From assembly GCF_000835495.1 (NCBI RefSeq), contig NW_015622544.1, positions 5,732,855 to 5,796,854 on the forward strand: 64,000 bases of DNA. Reading direction: 5' to 3'. This document shows, piece by piece, positions 30,050 through 41,015 of the stretch; position 1 is the stretch's first letter; each line of letters starts with the position of its first letter. The position numbers were made by a program, and so were the translations under genes. Origin of the DNA: Cladophialophora immunda (lineage: Eukaryota > Ascomycota > Eurotiomycetes > Chaetothyriales > Herpotrichiellaceae). The notes under the pieces were generated by a model that did no database searches, was not told the origin of the DNA, and saw only the letters and a program-made list of their open reading frames with translations.

Positions 30050-31540
30050 TCAGTCTTCCGGAAACCACCGTTGTAAGTGATCGTCCCATTCTCCCTGCCC
30101 AGCAAGGTACAGACGAAGGCTCTTCTGCATCTCGTACTCGCCTTCGAGGCTGCCCGGAAGGGGAGTTGGCTCGCTAAAAATTTGACAATTCTGGAGTTCG
30201 ACATCACAACCGCCCTCCCAGGAGAGAAGATTCCTGAAGTGAAGTTGCAACAAATTGGGGTGTTGACGAATCGCGTTGAAGAAAGTCTTCGACGGACCAG
30301 AATCGTCAAAAAACACGCAAACTTCCCAATGGAGACACCGTAGTCTGCGACACTCCTCTAATGTCCTTTCCAGCATTGCGACAGGGAATATCACATTCGT
30401 CAGACACAGCGAGCGAAGAGCCGGCAGGTTCATATCCAGGTGCCTATGCCAGGGAATGTGGGATACGTTGTCCTTTTCCGAGTTTTCTATGCTCAATACG
30501 CGAAGACTGTTCTGAGCCCCTTTCACGAGAGCAGAGGACAACAACCCAGCACGTCTGATGCTTTGATTTTCGATTTCTTCGTCCACTTCAAGAGGTTGAC
30601 ACAGGAAATAGGGCGCCTCGTAAAGAGTTAGCTGGGTCATTTGATCTAGGCGAAGCTGAGAGATCCATAAATCCTCGAGTTTGTCGGCACGCAGGACGTT
30701 GCAGTCAAGCATGAGGTTTCCAATCCGCACATGAGCGGACGCGAGACATTCTGTGACAGCTCTGAAGAGCATGCCTTCACCAAAAGAGCTCATCTTGCTG
30801 AGGGCGCCAATGTTTTCCTCGCAGAACACGCATTGCTGGTTTGGGGCGATATCATAATCATAGACCCATACGGGCCAGAAACCAGGGACGTTGCCAATGA
30901 CGAAGGATGACGCGTTCGAGAATGTCTTCAGGACCGTGATCCAAGCACGCTGCAGGCTTCCGTTCTGTACAATGTTCATGTCGTTAATCGCACATTTTGT
31001 ATAGAAGATATAGGCGGCTTTGAAATTGCCCATGACGGCAGGAAAGTGAGAGCCGGCCTGGGGATACATATGCCAAATCTCCTGCCACTGTGCGGTGCGA
31101 AAAAGGTGAGACGGACTGAGTTGACATTTGTATATAGCTTTTATCAGCTCGAAATCTGCCAAGGTGACTTCTGGCGAACATAAAGATGGCTTGAAGGTGA
31201 CCTCCGTCACAAATCGTCCAATCCACGCAAAGGACATCTCCAGGACGCGGGACAGTTGTTTTTGAGTTGCGCGCAATGTGATATGACCAAATAGGACGGA
31301 GTTTATGATGCCCATTTTAGCGAAGTATCGACAGGTCAGCCGCAAGGTGCGTAGGGTGTATCGTGCAGTTCTAGGTACCCAATCAGTTCCCTAGCCCAAG
31401 CAGTGGTTCGGTTATACTCACCGGAAGAAGCGACATCCGCTGTCAATCCCTATAGAGCCTTCGGTCTCAACATCATTCGCCAATTGTTGCGCAACAAGAT
31501 AGAGTATTTGAGCATCAAGCTGAGCAGTCGAAGGTGGCAT
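30050..31540 (-). CDS. F-box-like protein of unknown target
   Basis: Two exons, read downward: 31540-31422 and 31370-30050; 479 aa. The 51-bp intron (GTGAGT...TACCTAG) joins SGCRFFR to TARYTLRTLRLTCRYF. The N-terminus reads like a degenerate F-box: QILYLVAQQLAND, then TLRTLRLTCRYFAKMGIINS. The rest holds irregular leucine-rich segments (SLRVLSIENS, ALRSLCLTNV, LRCLHWEVCVFF, NLLQLHFRNLL) spaced as in F-box/LRR-like fungal proteins. Such proteins can recruit substrates to SCF ubiquitin ligases. Skp1 binding is not certain because the F-box is weak. A CxxC pair (QQCVFCEEN) lies in the middle. Confidence 0.68.
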
Positions 31541-32090
31541 GTCCGTTGGTAGAGGTTGAGCAACACGCGGGTTTGGAGGGCGGGAGAAAGAGAGAGCAGA
31601 GCAGAGGCTGCCGTCCACACATTTGGTACTGGTACTGATAAGTAGCTGCCGGTGCAACAAGGTAGATGGTGAAGAGACGAGGGAATGGAGGGTGGATTTG
31701 AGTATCGGTTGATGAGAGGAAGTGATGACAAACGCAACCGGCCACTTTCACTGCCACTGCTGTAAGAAATCTCATTCAGGGAAGATGAAGGAAGTGGATT
31801 GAGAGCATGGCAAACGAATAAAGAACTTAGCTGGACAGCACTCGAGTGAATGAAGTTGTAATTCATGATTCCTCTAGCACACCATCAACATCCGCCAAGA
31901 CAAGACCGATTGTAATGCAAGCCTGGCCCTCGAAACGCCAATCTACAATACGCAAGTTATATCAAAATCTGAGATTCATCCCGGCACTCGCATAAACATC
32001 CTGTTGTCCCTGCGGAATTGAGTACTGCGGTCACAGGAAGGCGGCAGTGGAAGGCCAAGGTTGCCCGCGCCATCCATTCATCGACCTTGC
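31541..32090. other. Intergenic region
   Basis: 550 bp, containing the F-box gene promoter and the SNF7 3' UTR. Overlapping short frames on the minus strand are serine-rich and without domain character. Confidence 0.45.
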
Positions 32091-32876
32091 TTACACAGCC
32101 ATTTCGGCTTGTAGTTTCCGTAATTCCTCTTCCTCGTCCTCTTCGACCGTCGAGGGTTTGTTGCTTACTGCAGAATAGTCAATATCTCTGTCCCATCCAA
32201 CTCCAAGAGGCAACTTACTTGGACCTGCAGACACAGCGGGAAGTCTGTTGATTTCGCCTGTGACAGGAGTCGGGCCAGTCTTTAACATTCTCTCGTCCAT
32301 AGCCTCCTGCTCCAAACCTTCCAGCTCTTCCTCCAAATCAGCCTCGTCAATAGGTTCACCGATAGGCGCATTTGTGATTGCGTTGGCGATTTCTTCGCCG
32401 AGTGCGTGTTGCTCGCGTAGCTCGTCCATGGTTTGATCCACTTTGTCGATGGTCAAGTTTCCATGGATCTGTTTCATGGCTTGTCCGGCATTCTTCATGG
32501 CGTTGAGCGTCTCTTGGTTAATATTGGCGGCTTCGATGGAATAAATCTGTTGTTCCACCTGAGCAATCTGGGCTGATGTTTGCTCAAGTGTGCGTTCGTG
32601 GAGCTTTTTGCGCCGCAGAGCAGCTTTGGCAGCTGTAGTGTGAAGAGAGATATCGTGTTAGTCTGGGCACCATATCTGAAGAGGCATGCTGGTTCACTTA
32701 CCAGCTTTGTTTGACGTTATGTTCTTCCTTGCTATCGCATCTTGTTCCGCCATCTGATTCTCTAAGTGCTTCTCCCTTTTTTGTAGCATATCTAGCTGCG
32801 ACCGCAGCTGCAGAATGGCCTTTTTGGGAGCATCTTTTCTGGCTTGGGCTGCTGCCCCGCCAAACCAACCCCACAT
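32091..32876 (-). CDS. SNF7: Snf7/Vps32 (CHMP4), ESCRT-III subunit
   Basis: Three exons, read downward: 32876-32702, 32632-32219 and 32167-32091; 221 aa. The last intron (51 bp, GTAAGT...TTGACT...TGCAG) is open in frame, but removing it restores the conserved AGPISNKPSTVEEDEEEELR. The start MWGWFGGAAAQARKDAPKKA and the helical core LQKREKHLENQMAEQDAIAR, AAAKAALRRKK and MKQIHGNLTIDKVDQTMDEL are family hallmarks. A basic N-terminal half and an acidic C-terminal half with the terminal helix LRKLQAEMAV (Bro1/Vps4 interaction) follow the usual plan. Snf7 forms the polymer that drives budding into multivesicular bodies. In fungi it also takes part in ambient-pH signalling through Bro1/PalA. Confidence 0.94.
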
Positions 32877-33487
32877 ATTGTCTGATAAAGGACGAGGACT
32901 TTGGAGGGTGTCGCAAGCAGGGACTCCGGGGCTGTCTAATGGAGAGGCTGGACTGATCTGATTACAGTTGAGAGTCGTTTGGGAGTGGTAGAATCACTTC
33001 CACCTGCTTCGATCGGTATCGCGTGTGCAGCCGATTGCAACTCTAACAATCGATGTGATCAGCCCCAAGATCAAGCGCAAGCGAGGAGCCCTTGAAGTTA
33101 AGAGAATCGAAGGGAACGAATATCCTATGTGACAGGAGAGTACAGGATCAAGAGAAACGCTTGGGGAGAAGAGGCGTGGCTTTGGTGAGAGCCTGGTCCC
33201 GGGATCACAAAAAGAGTCCAGAGGCCATGACATCGCCAGTCTCCCGAAGTCCAAGTGGGTTGCCGGAGTCAGTGGCATCTTAGGCAGGTATGCCGATATC
33301 ACGTGCATTGCCATAGTGCCTCGAGTGCAGGGAGCCATCGTGCCCAAAGTAATTTACCCACCACGATCATAGATACTTTCTCTCGTCAAGATCGCGTCGA
33401 AACCGCTACGGTTCTGGACTTACCGTCAGTCCCTTGCTCCATGTCATTTCAGAGGACAGCTATCATTCCGAGCATGCACAAATTACC
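32877..33487. promoter_or_regulatory. Divergent promoter, SNF7 / TEN1-like gene
   Basis: 611 bp between divergent ATGs. No repeat or gene recognised. The 117-codon minus frame here has no domain. Confidence 0.45.
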
Positions 33488-33982
33488 ATGACTGAAGGCG
33501 TACCCAGCGCCCCTGCCCCAAGCAAGCTGGTCTTCATTCACGAAGTAGCATCACTTCCTGCGGCAAGTAAGGTGAGACTACTAGGCTGGTATGCTTCCCC
33601 AATATTTAGCAACCATACTGTTGACCTTTCTAGTAGTATCGTACGATATGATGCCACCAAAGGTCAGATTCTTCTCGAGCATGCCTACCCTAGAAACGCC
33701 AGCTCAACTCCTCGAATCTGGGTTGACGTAAATCTTGTCCTTGAAAATGTGAAACCAGCTCTTTTGGATCCAGGCACTTGGATCAACGCAATCGGGTACA
33801 CACGGGCTCCGACACTGCAGACCGAGAAAAGAAGTGGGAAAACGTTGCAGGATGTACATGACCCGGTATTCATGCAGGCTGTTTTGATCTGGGACGCGAT
33901 TGCCGTCAGAATAGAAGACTACGAAGATACTTTGGAGGACCAAAGGCGTGTGCGGCGACAACTTGCATCCGATCGCGATTGA
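33488..33982 (+). CDS. TEN1: Ten1-like subunit of the CST telomere-capping complex
   Basis: Modelled as exons 33488-33588 and 33634-33982; 149 aa. The 45-bp intron (GTATGC...TTGACCTTTCTAG) is a multiple of three without stop, so an unspliced 164-aa form also reads through. Splicing gives KVRLLGC|SIVRYDATKG, the expected OB-fold strand pair. Family phrases are KLVFIHEVASLP at the start, ILLEHAYPRN, IWVDVNLVLENVKPALLDPG and TWINAIGY. Ten1 is a small OB-fold protein that binds Stn1 and, with a Cdc13/CTC1 partner, caps telomeres and helps fill in the C-strand. The C-terminal 50 residues form an acidic-basic helix. Small size and weak conservation leave some doubt. Confidence 0.72.
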   Translation: MTEGVPSAPAPSKLVFIHEVASLPAASKVRLLGWYASPIFSNHTVDLSSSIVRYDATKGQILLEHAYPRNASSTPRIWVDVNLVLENVKPALLDPGTWINAIGYTRAPTLQTEKRSGKTLQDVHDPVFMQAVLIWDAIAVRIEDYEDTLEDQRRVRRQLASDRD

Positions 33983-34094
33983 CACCAATCTAAGATGTTG
34001 CACCAGCCTTTACCTATACCGCAACTTGAAGATCCTCTATGCTAGAGAGATGCCAGATGCCAAATGGCATCGGGACAAACAGCTGTAACCACCA

Positions 34095-34453
34095 CTATCT
34101 GTCTGTCAAGCGCCAGTTTCTCTCGTGGTTGGCCCAGGCAGTGACATTTCGAAGTGGCCTGCCAGCGTCAGGGACCGGTGTCTCAGGCCATTCTGGCATG
34201 GGCTGCAGCTTCTTGGATCTAGCCCACCTTTTCAGCTTTGTCTCACGACGCCTGCTCTCAATTCGGTCTTCTATTGACCGCATGCGATACCGAAGCGCTT
34301 CATCAACGACATTGTGGATCTGGATAGATGCATTCCTGAGATGGCTTCTCGATTGCTCTGATACTGCAATCATGATTTAATGAGCTTTCGGCGCTGCTGA
34401 ACAGTCTGACCTGCCCAGTTTTTCAGATCGAATCTTGGACAGCGTCCAGACAT
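34095..34453 (-). CDS. Tentative small protein, about 103 aa
   Basis: Possible exons, read downward: 34453-34411 and 34363-34095. The donor GTCAGA is unusual; the acceptor TTGCAG is good. The product starts MSGRCPRFDLKNWA and contains a charged helix-like region (RYRMRSIEDRIESRRRETK) and WARSKKLQPMPEWPETPVP. Codon use looks protein-like, but I recognise no family. A plus-strand frame of 113 codons covers the same DNA and looks less protein-like. It lies between the TEN1-like and GT2 genes. Confidence 0.3.
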
Positions 34454-34845
34454 GTGCGTTTGGGTTTCGAGCACTCCTTCCAACCCTTGACCCCTTGTCT
34501 TGCATTGATCACATGTCTCCAAAGTTGTCCTTATGTGACCCGCAGGATGGGTATCCAATCATTCATGTTCCATCAGGTGCGCCTCCTCGCAAGTGGGCCA
34601 TGTTCAAGTTCTGGTTTCAGGCGGTTCCCTTACTTGTTATAATATCTCAGTCACAAATACGTCAATTGGGAGTCCTTCATGGACGTGGTTGGCCGAATCT
34701 AAACGTTCCCTCAGCACTCTCTGTATTTGGCTTGTTCTCTTTTCTTGTTCTCTACCTATATTTCTTTCCTTTTGTTTCTCTACACCTCTTGTGCAGGACT
34801 CAATCTGGCAGTTGCGAAAGGCTCCTAGGGTAATCTGTCTGCAGT

Positions 34846-37813
34846 ATGGACGAGAACAACAGCGAACGGCTCAACCATCTTGACAGCCAACATGTCCCCT
34901 CGAGTTCGACTCAAGCACCTACTATCGTTATAGGCAATGCTTCCCAAGCAATGACATCGACCTTCAACTTGTCCATGGTCCCAAGCCCTCCGGCAACCCC
35001 AGACTCCTCCAGCGAAGCTCGACCGGCAAGCTCGTCTTCTGCCACGGCTCGTCCGACGGCGTCAAGACACGACTCCAGTAGGAGGACTTTGTTGTACCCC
35101 GAAGGCGATTTTCGCAATAGCTCAACACCAGAACTCCGAGATCTGAAGACCGACATGATGTGCAACTGGCTTCACCAGCAACAATTGGAGCGGATGTGGT
35201 CCACCAATGGAATTGAGGAAGGGGTCATGCTCAAGAAAGCGAAGAACGACTATAAGTGTGCCCCTGAAGACCTTCGTTCTCGTCCCGAAGGAGTTTACGA
35301 TGCAGTGAGAAGGCTCAATGTCAAGGTATGAAGGGTTGCCAGACACAAGTTCCTGCTGGCTGATGTTTTCAATAGTGTGCCATGACAGTAAACACGGGCA
35401 TCGTCAAACTGTTCCTCCGAGACCAGACGCTCACCCATATGCCGCTCGACTCTGGCCTCCGTTTGCAAATCCTCCCAAGCATTTCTCACCTGCCTGACTG
35501 CCAGAAACATCAGTTCGCAGCTTTCATTCGAACTTATAATATCCTCATCGTCTGGGATGACGACCCAAATCATATTCTCAAACGTGTCCAATCAATAGAA
35601 GATCAGCTTATCAACATGATCTGGAAGGAGGAATGCGAAGACGACGAATCTTCGGCACCACTCCCCAGTGCCATGCCCAGCACTCTCAATCTGAACAACA
35701 CCAACGACGAAGAGACCTCATCCCAAAACATCGAGGCTATAAACGCTTTGCCGCCTCGCCGCGTTGTGCTCGTTCAACCGCTCCTCACCGCAATCACGAT
35801 GATCTTACTCGTTGCCGCCATTGGCAGTGGCTGGCGCCAGATCGCTATTGAAATGAAGGTTGACCATTCCTGGACTCGACTTGCTTTCATCGCCGTTGTT
35901 CCCCTTCAATGCTGGCTCGCACTATTCTTCATGCAGTCCGTTGCAGGCTGCTGTGCTCAAATCATCGGTCCCATAAGCCAAATGAATGCAAACACGAAGT
36001 TTTACTCGGGAATGCCTCCACCGCGCCTCCCGACTGACGGAAGCTACACATTGCCACACGTCACTATTCAGTGTCCCGTCTACAAGGAAGGTCTTTGGTC
36101 CGTGATCGATCCGACAATCAAATCTATCAAAGCAGCGATATCAACATACGAGATGCAGGGTGGCACTGCAAACATTTTCATCAACGATGATGGCATGCAG
36201 TTGATTCCCACTGAACAAGCTCAAGAACGACGCGACTTCTACGATGAACACAACATTGGGTGGGTGTCGCGACCAAAACACGAACCCAAACCAGCAGATC
36301 CCAGCCAAAGACCATTCATTCGAGCCGGCAAATTCAAAAAAGCATCCAACATGAACTACGCCTTGAATGTCTCGGCTCGGGTCGAAGACAAATTGTTGAC
36401 CATCGTTCGTCCAGATGATGGGAGCTGGACTGCAGAGCAAGAACGTGAGGTCTATAACGAAGCTCTTGCTTCTATCGTTACCGAAGATGAAGGCCGCACA
36501 CAAGCTGCAGGTAACATTCGCGTGGGGGATTACATTCTGCTGATAGACAGCGACACCCGTGTTCCCCAAGACTGTTTCTTGAGCGCAGTCTCAGAGATGG
36601 AAGTCTCTCCAGAGGTCGCCATCATTCAATTTGCCAGCGGTGTCATGAACGTCACGGACTCATGGTTCGAAAAGGGAATAACGTTCTTTACGAATCTTGT
36701 GTACACAGCCATCCGCTACGCGGTCTCCAATGGTGACGTTGCCCCTTTTGTCGGGCATAACGCCTTCTTGCGCTGGTCGGCGGTGCAGGATGTCGCCTAC
36801 GTCTATGAAGACATCAACGACGGCATCGTGAAAGGAAAGTACTGGAGCGAAGCCACCGTTTCTGAAGATTTTGACATGGCTCTTCGCCTTCAAACATCTG
36901 GTTACATTCTCCGCCTTGCAGCGTATGCTGGCCAGGGCTTCAAAGAAGGCGTCTCCCTGACAGTCTACGACGAACTCGCCCGCTGGGAGAAATACGCCTA
37001 TGGCTGCTCCGAGCTCATCTTCCACCCATTTGCCGAATGGTTCACCAAAGGGCCGTTTACTCCCTTGTTTCGTAATTTCATCAGGAGCTCGATGCCATTC
37101 CACTCCAAGCTGACTATTATGGCATATATCGGGACTTATTACGCCATTGGGAGTGCGTGGATCTTGACGCTTCTCAACTACTGCATTATCGGATGGTTCA
37201 ACGGCCACCTGGACCATTACTACATCGACAGCTTCAAGATCTATTTTGCCATTATCATCGTCTTCACAGCTCTCGGCAACCTCGCACTAGCGGTGATGCG
37301 CTACAGAGTCGAAGATCAAACCCTACTGTCCGCGCTGTGGGAGAATTTCCGCTGGATCCCCCTCCTGACCATTTTCCTGGGCGGCATATCCCTTCACGTG
37401 TCCCAAGCGATCCTCTCCCACCTCTTCTCTGTCGACATGTCCTGGGGCGCAACCAGCAAGGAGGCCACCGACACGAGCTTCTTCAAGGAGATTCCCACGA
37501 TCCTCCGGAAGTTTCGGTTCACGTTCATCTTCTGTGCGGTCATGAGTCTGGGGATGATCGTGGTTGCTGGCATCGGTCCACTGGGGAAACTGGTGCCCTA
37601 CGACTGGCAGATTGGGTGGTTTACTGCTGTTTGGCCTTTGGCCACCGTTGTCGGTACGTGTGCTTTCTCTGCTCGTTTCTCTTTCTGTTATGACACCACT
37701 GCTCCTTGCCCTTTCCCATCTAGTGTCCTCTTTCACTGACCTTTGGGCGGACAGGATCACATGCGCTGTTGCCACTTGTATTGAATCCGGGATTGATGCA
37801 GTTCACCTTTTGA
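34846..37813 (+). CDS. Membrane GT2 glycosyltransferase (hyphal-growth type)
   Basis: Three exons: 34846-35325, 35376-37653 and 37755-37813; 938 aa. The last junction gives VVGSHALLPLVLNPGLMQFTF at the end. The N-terminal 290 residues are cytosolic: Ser/Pro-rich start, then a conserved block with MTVNTGIVKLFLRDQ. Two spans follow (LLTAITMILLVAAIGSG, FIAVVPLQCWLALFFMQSV). The GT2 domain shows TIQCPVYKEGLWSVI, FINDDGMQLI, ILLIDSDTRVPQDC (DxD for metal-UDP-sugar), SEDFDMALRLQ (catalytic Asp) and ELARWEKYAYGC in the place of QxxRW. Further spans close the protein. This resembles the fungal glycosyltransferase known in Zymoseptoria (ZtGT2), needed for hyphal growth on solid surfaces; its product is unknown. 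Not a classical chitin synthase. Confidence 0.85.
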
Positions 37814-38734
37814 GCAACCGAGCTTTGATTCTTGGGGTCTGACGTGGGGTTTACATGGTCAGCAGGGCGCATCCTTCTGGCTTCGGATCAAAACACCAAC
37901 TTTTACAATAGTCTTCATTTTGAGGTTGAGAAACTAGTGAGGGAATCGGATAGACACTAATTGAAATTTCATAGACTCCATGTTCATATCCTGCCGCATG
38001 CTCCCGAGATCCAGCGACGTAGGCCCCTTTACCGTTTGCCTTGCAGAAACTCTTCCCATGGTGTCATTGGGCACTCGGTCGTCCCATTTTTGTGGTACCG
38101 TAGCCAAATCACATATGTCAGGAATCTGTCCCTGACGAGTACCCTCATCTGTCATAGTACAACATATGCAACCATGATTTCTGGGATATCCTGGTTAACC
38201 AAGAAACAAAACAGGAAAACAGAAAACCAAAAGATATGATCTTCTGAGTGCATCTGCAGCGGGGTCAAACAAAGAGGGAGAATTGTCTGTGTTAGTTGAA
38301 CGAATATCAGGCGTGGCCGAATCAGATGTTTGACGCCTTGGCGGCAGTCCCTCACTGCACGAGCAGGCTTGGGCCAGTTGCGAATAGAATCCCGAGACAA
38401 GAAGGTATGCACAAGAGATGTCAGGTTCAGCCACACGTAGAAGAAGGGAGGGAAAGTGTGACATGTGGCCCATTAGGATTAGCAAAACTCAATTAGCACG
38501 ATTGATTGATTGCGAAATGATAATTCTACCGCCAGCTGAAGATGGAAGCATTTGTTCACCATCAAATGACGACAGGGAATATTTTTTATTTTGGATGCCA
38601 CTTCAGCATTTCTTTCTTCCAAGACATAGATATCCTCCAGGAAACTCCTGCTTCCTTCATAGCGTCGAGAGACAGTCCTTATCCCCATGTTCGACAGCGA
38701 CCTCGTCGTGCTTCTCCATGGTACGTCCCCAGAC
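37814..38734. other. Convergent intergenic region
   Basis: 921 bp between two stops. It is AT-richer than its neighbours around 38150-38240 and 38500-38600. No gene or repeat recognised. Confidence 0.5.
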
Positions 38735-39139
38735 TTAAATCTCCTTGATAGTCTTGAGTTCCTTCTTCTCCACCACTTCGTCAAAATGCTTTTGGACGAA
38801 GACGCCTCCGAGGAACACGGCGATGAGCCACTTGAACCAGACAGAGCTGAATATCTTGACGTTATGCTTCTTCAGCTTCGTCAGGGCGAAATAGACGGTC
38901 TCGATGCCATGCAGGCCATAGAGCGTGTAGAAGAGGGCATCTTGCACGGGTTTGGCGTATTTGCTGGCCCTGGCGCTCCTGGCTATGACTTGATCGTGGA
39001 GAACCGAGCCGGGCTGGATGAATCTGCGGCGCGCAGACAGGATCATCAGGGCCGCGGCTATCAGTGCCCCCGTCGCATGGCGGCCCTTGGGGAGTTCGAA
39101 CTCGTCAATGGTGACGGCGGAGACTTTGTGGGTGGCCAT
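38735..39139 (-). CDS. Small integral membrane protein, DUF4499/TMEM254-like
   Basis: Single exon, 134 aa from the ATG at 39139 (MATHKVSAVTIDEF). The frame is open upstream to 39277, but that part is unlike a protein. Three hydrophobic stretches are seen: GALIAAALMILSARRRF (about 28-44), ALFYTLYGLHGIETVYFALT (about 74-93) and FKWLIAVFLGGVFVQ (about 106-120), with a charged C-terminus ending KELKTIKEI. The topology and the LYGLHGIET segment resemble the small eukaryotic DUF4499 (TMEM254) family, which has no assigned function. Likely in ER or another internal membrane. Confidence 0.65.
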   Translation of the reverse strand: MATHKVSAVTIDEFELPKGRHATGALIAAALMILSARRRFIQPGSVLHDQVIARSARASKYAKPVQDALFYTLYGLHGIETVYFALTKLKKHNVKIFSSVWFKWLIAVFLGGVFVQKHFDEVVEKKELKTIKEI

Positions 39140-39770
39140 ATTGAATACCTGCTGGCCTTGTTTTTTTCCCGCGAGGAATGCAATGGAACGACCGGGAGAG
39201 AGGAGTGATTCAGGAGTTCTGCCGGCAGACCTTGGAATCTGGTCGGTATGGAATATATGGGCCTTTCTTATGGTCAAACGCCCCGGTCAGGCTCGACGTC
39301 GCTTAAACGTGGTTCCCCGCCTCCAACGCGGGGAAGAACGGCGGAACATAGGTGTGATACATAGGGTGATTGGCCTTACTTGGCCAAGCGGATGATCATG
39401 AAGTACGTGGATGGGATAGGCAAATGAGGAGTATGCATAGCTTGGGATGATAGCGACGTCAACCGGACGGAGTGATGGAGGAAGCAAGGAAAAGAAGCCA
39501 GGGTCCTTAATGCGGTATATGACAGCGAGGACGCAAAAGGAGGGGGTTTGACCAAGAAAAGTGCGGAGGTGCTAACTTGCTGCCCGCTTGGCCATATACA
39601 GAATAGCTGCCGTGCGGAACACACCTTATTTGCAGTCCAATCAACTTTCCCAGAATGGACAAGGGTCTGGAAAATTGTCTAGGGCCGAATCTGGCGCAGG
39701 AAAGCAAGCAGGAAAAAAAGTATTAGAGTAACAAAAGTAGTGAGCCCGGTCACTCTGCCCATTTCGCAAT
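39140..39770. promoter_or_regulatory. Divergent promoter, DUF4499-like gene / TSR4
   Basis: 631 bp between divergent ATGs. No specific element recognised. Confidence 0.45.
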
Positions 39771-41015
39771 ATGGCGCCCTACGACAGCGACTCTTCAGAC
39801 GACGGCGAAGACTACTCAACCACCAATGTGACTCTGGGCTATGCCACGGTCGAGTCTACCGGGGACGACATCAGTCACTTGGGCGGCCATCCCACCTGGC
39901 TAGACTCAAGCCAACCTCCGCCTGCGGCGCTGGCCAAATGCAAGGTCTGCAACAGCTACATGTCCCTCCTCCTCCAGCTCAACGCGGATCTCCAGCAGTA
40001 TTTCCCCAACGACCACCGGCGCCTCCACGTCCTCTGCTGCAGGAAGAAACAATGCTCCAAAAAGGTCGGCAGCGTGAGGGCATTTCGTGAAGTCAGAAAA
40101 CCTGGAGTGCAAGAGAAGAGTCAAAAACAAAGGGTGGTAGGATCGCAGACAGTAAAGCCTGTTCAAGACCTTGGTAGCGCTCTGTTCGGCGGATCAAGCC
40201 AGCCATCTGCGGCAAACAGTGCAAATCCGTTTTCGATGCCGGCCAGCTCGAACGGGCCGTCAACCGCAAACCCATTCTCATCCATAGGTTCGCCTTCGCA
40301 GTTGGCGGCGCTGCCTCCACAGAGACCGCTAGAGGAATCCCAACCTCAACCTCCTACAGAGTCATTTGCAGAGAAACTGCGAATCGGTGCCCGACCAGAC
40401 GATAAAGGCACCGAGAAGACCGCCACAGATCAAATACCGTGGCCAGACGCCTCCGTATTCCCGCCCCCCTACCCTTCTTTTTATCTCGACGCATATCCCG
40501 AGGAACTCGAAAGAGAATCCGCCGCCCCTTCCGCAAAGGCAGAGTCCTCGAGAACCCCATACGACATCGACGATGCGGGAGGCGCAGGCAGCGCCGCGGA
40601 CAAAGACACGTTCGAATCCAGCCTGGACAAGGCGTTCCAAAAGTTCTCCGACCGCGTCGCCCAGAACCCGGAACAGGTGCTCCGGTATGAGTTCAAGGGC
40701 GAGCCACTCCTGTATTCCGGCGCCGACGAGGTGGCGTCGCGCTTCGTCGTGCCCCATGGCAGGACCGGGCCCGTGAAGGGAGTCCCGAGGTGCGAGAGCT
40801 GTGGCGGTCAACGGGTGTTTGAGCTGCAACTTGTGCCCGGCCTGATCTACGAGTTAGAAAAGGACGACGAGAACGCCATGGGTCTGGAAGACGGGATGGA
40901 GTGGGGGACCATCATCGTGGGGACGTGCGCCAACAACTGCGGCGATGCGGGAAGGGTCTCCTTCAGGGAGGAGTGGGTTGGGGTGCAGTGGGAGGAGAGG
41001 GTGGTCAGGAAGTAA
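39771..41015 (+). CDS. TSR4: Tsr4/PDCD2-type ribosome biogenesis protein
   Basis: Single exon, 414 aa. The acidic start (DSDSSDDGEDY) leads into LGYATVESTGDDISHLGGHP and the zinc-binding region CKVCNSYMSLLLQLNADLQ...LCCRKKQCSKKVGSVRAFRE (residues 56-110). A long disordered Ser/Pro/Asn linker follows (115-200). The C-terminal PDCD2_C domain (about 275-410) has FQKFSDRVAQNPEQVLRYEF, RCESCGGQRVFELQLVPGLI and GTIIVGTCANNC. In yeast, Tsr4 is a dedicated chaperone of ribosomal protein Rps2 and is needed for 20S pre-rRNA maturation. All zinc-ligand Cys pairs are present. Confidence 0.92.
   Translation: MAPYDSDSSDDGEDYSTTNVTLGYATVESTGDDISHLGGHPTWLDSSQPPPAALAKCKVCNSYMSLLLQLNADLQQYFPNDHRRLHVLCCRKKQCSKKVGSVRAFREVRKPGVQEKSQKQRVVGSQTVKPVQDLGSALFGGSSQPSAANSANPFSMPASSNGPSTANPFSSIGSPSQLAALPPQRPLEESQPQPPTESFAEKLRIGARPDDKGTEKTATDQIPWPDASVFPPPYPSFYLDAYPEELERESAAPSAKAESSRTPYDIDDAGGAGSAADKDTFESSLDKAFQKFSDRVAQNPEQVLRYEFKGEPLLYSGADEVASRFVVPHGRTGPVKGVPRCESCGGQRVFELQLVPGLIYELEKDDENAMGLEDGMEWGTIIVGTCANNCGDAGRVSFREEWVGVQWEERVVRK

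Noticed and set aside
29761..30309. 182-codon minus frame
   Set aside because: Overlaps the F-box-like gene in another frame and has no domain.
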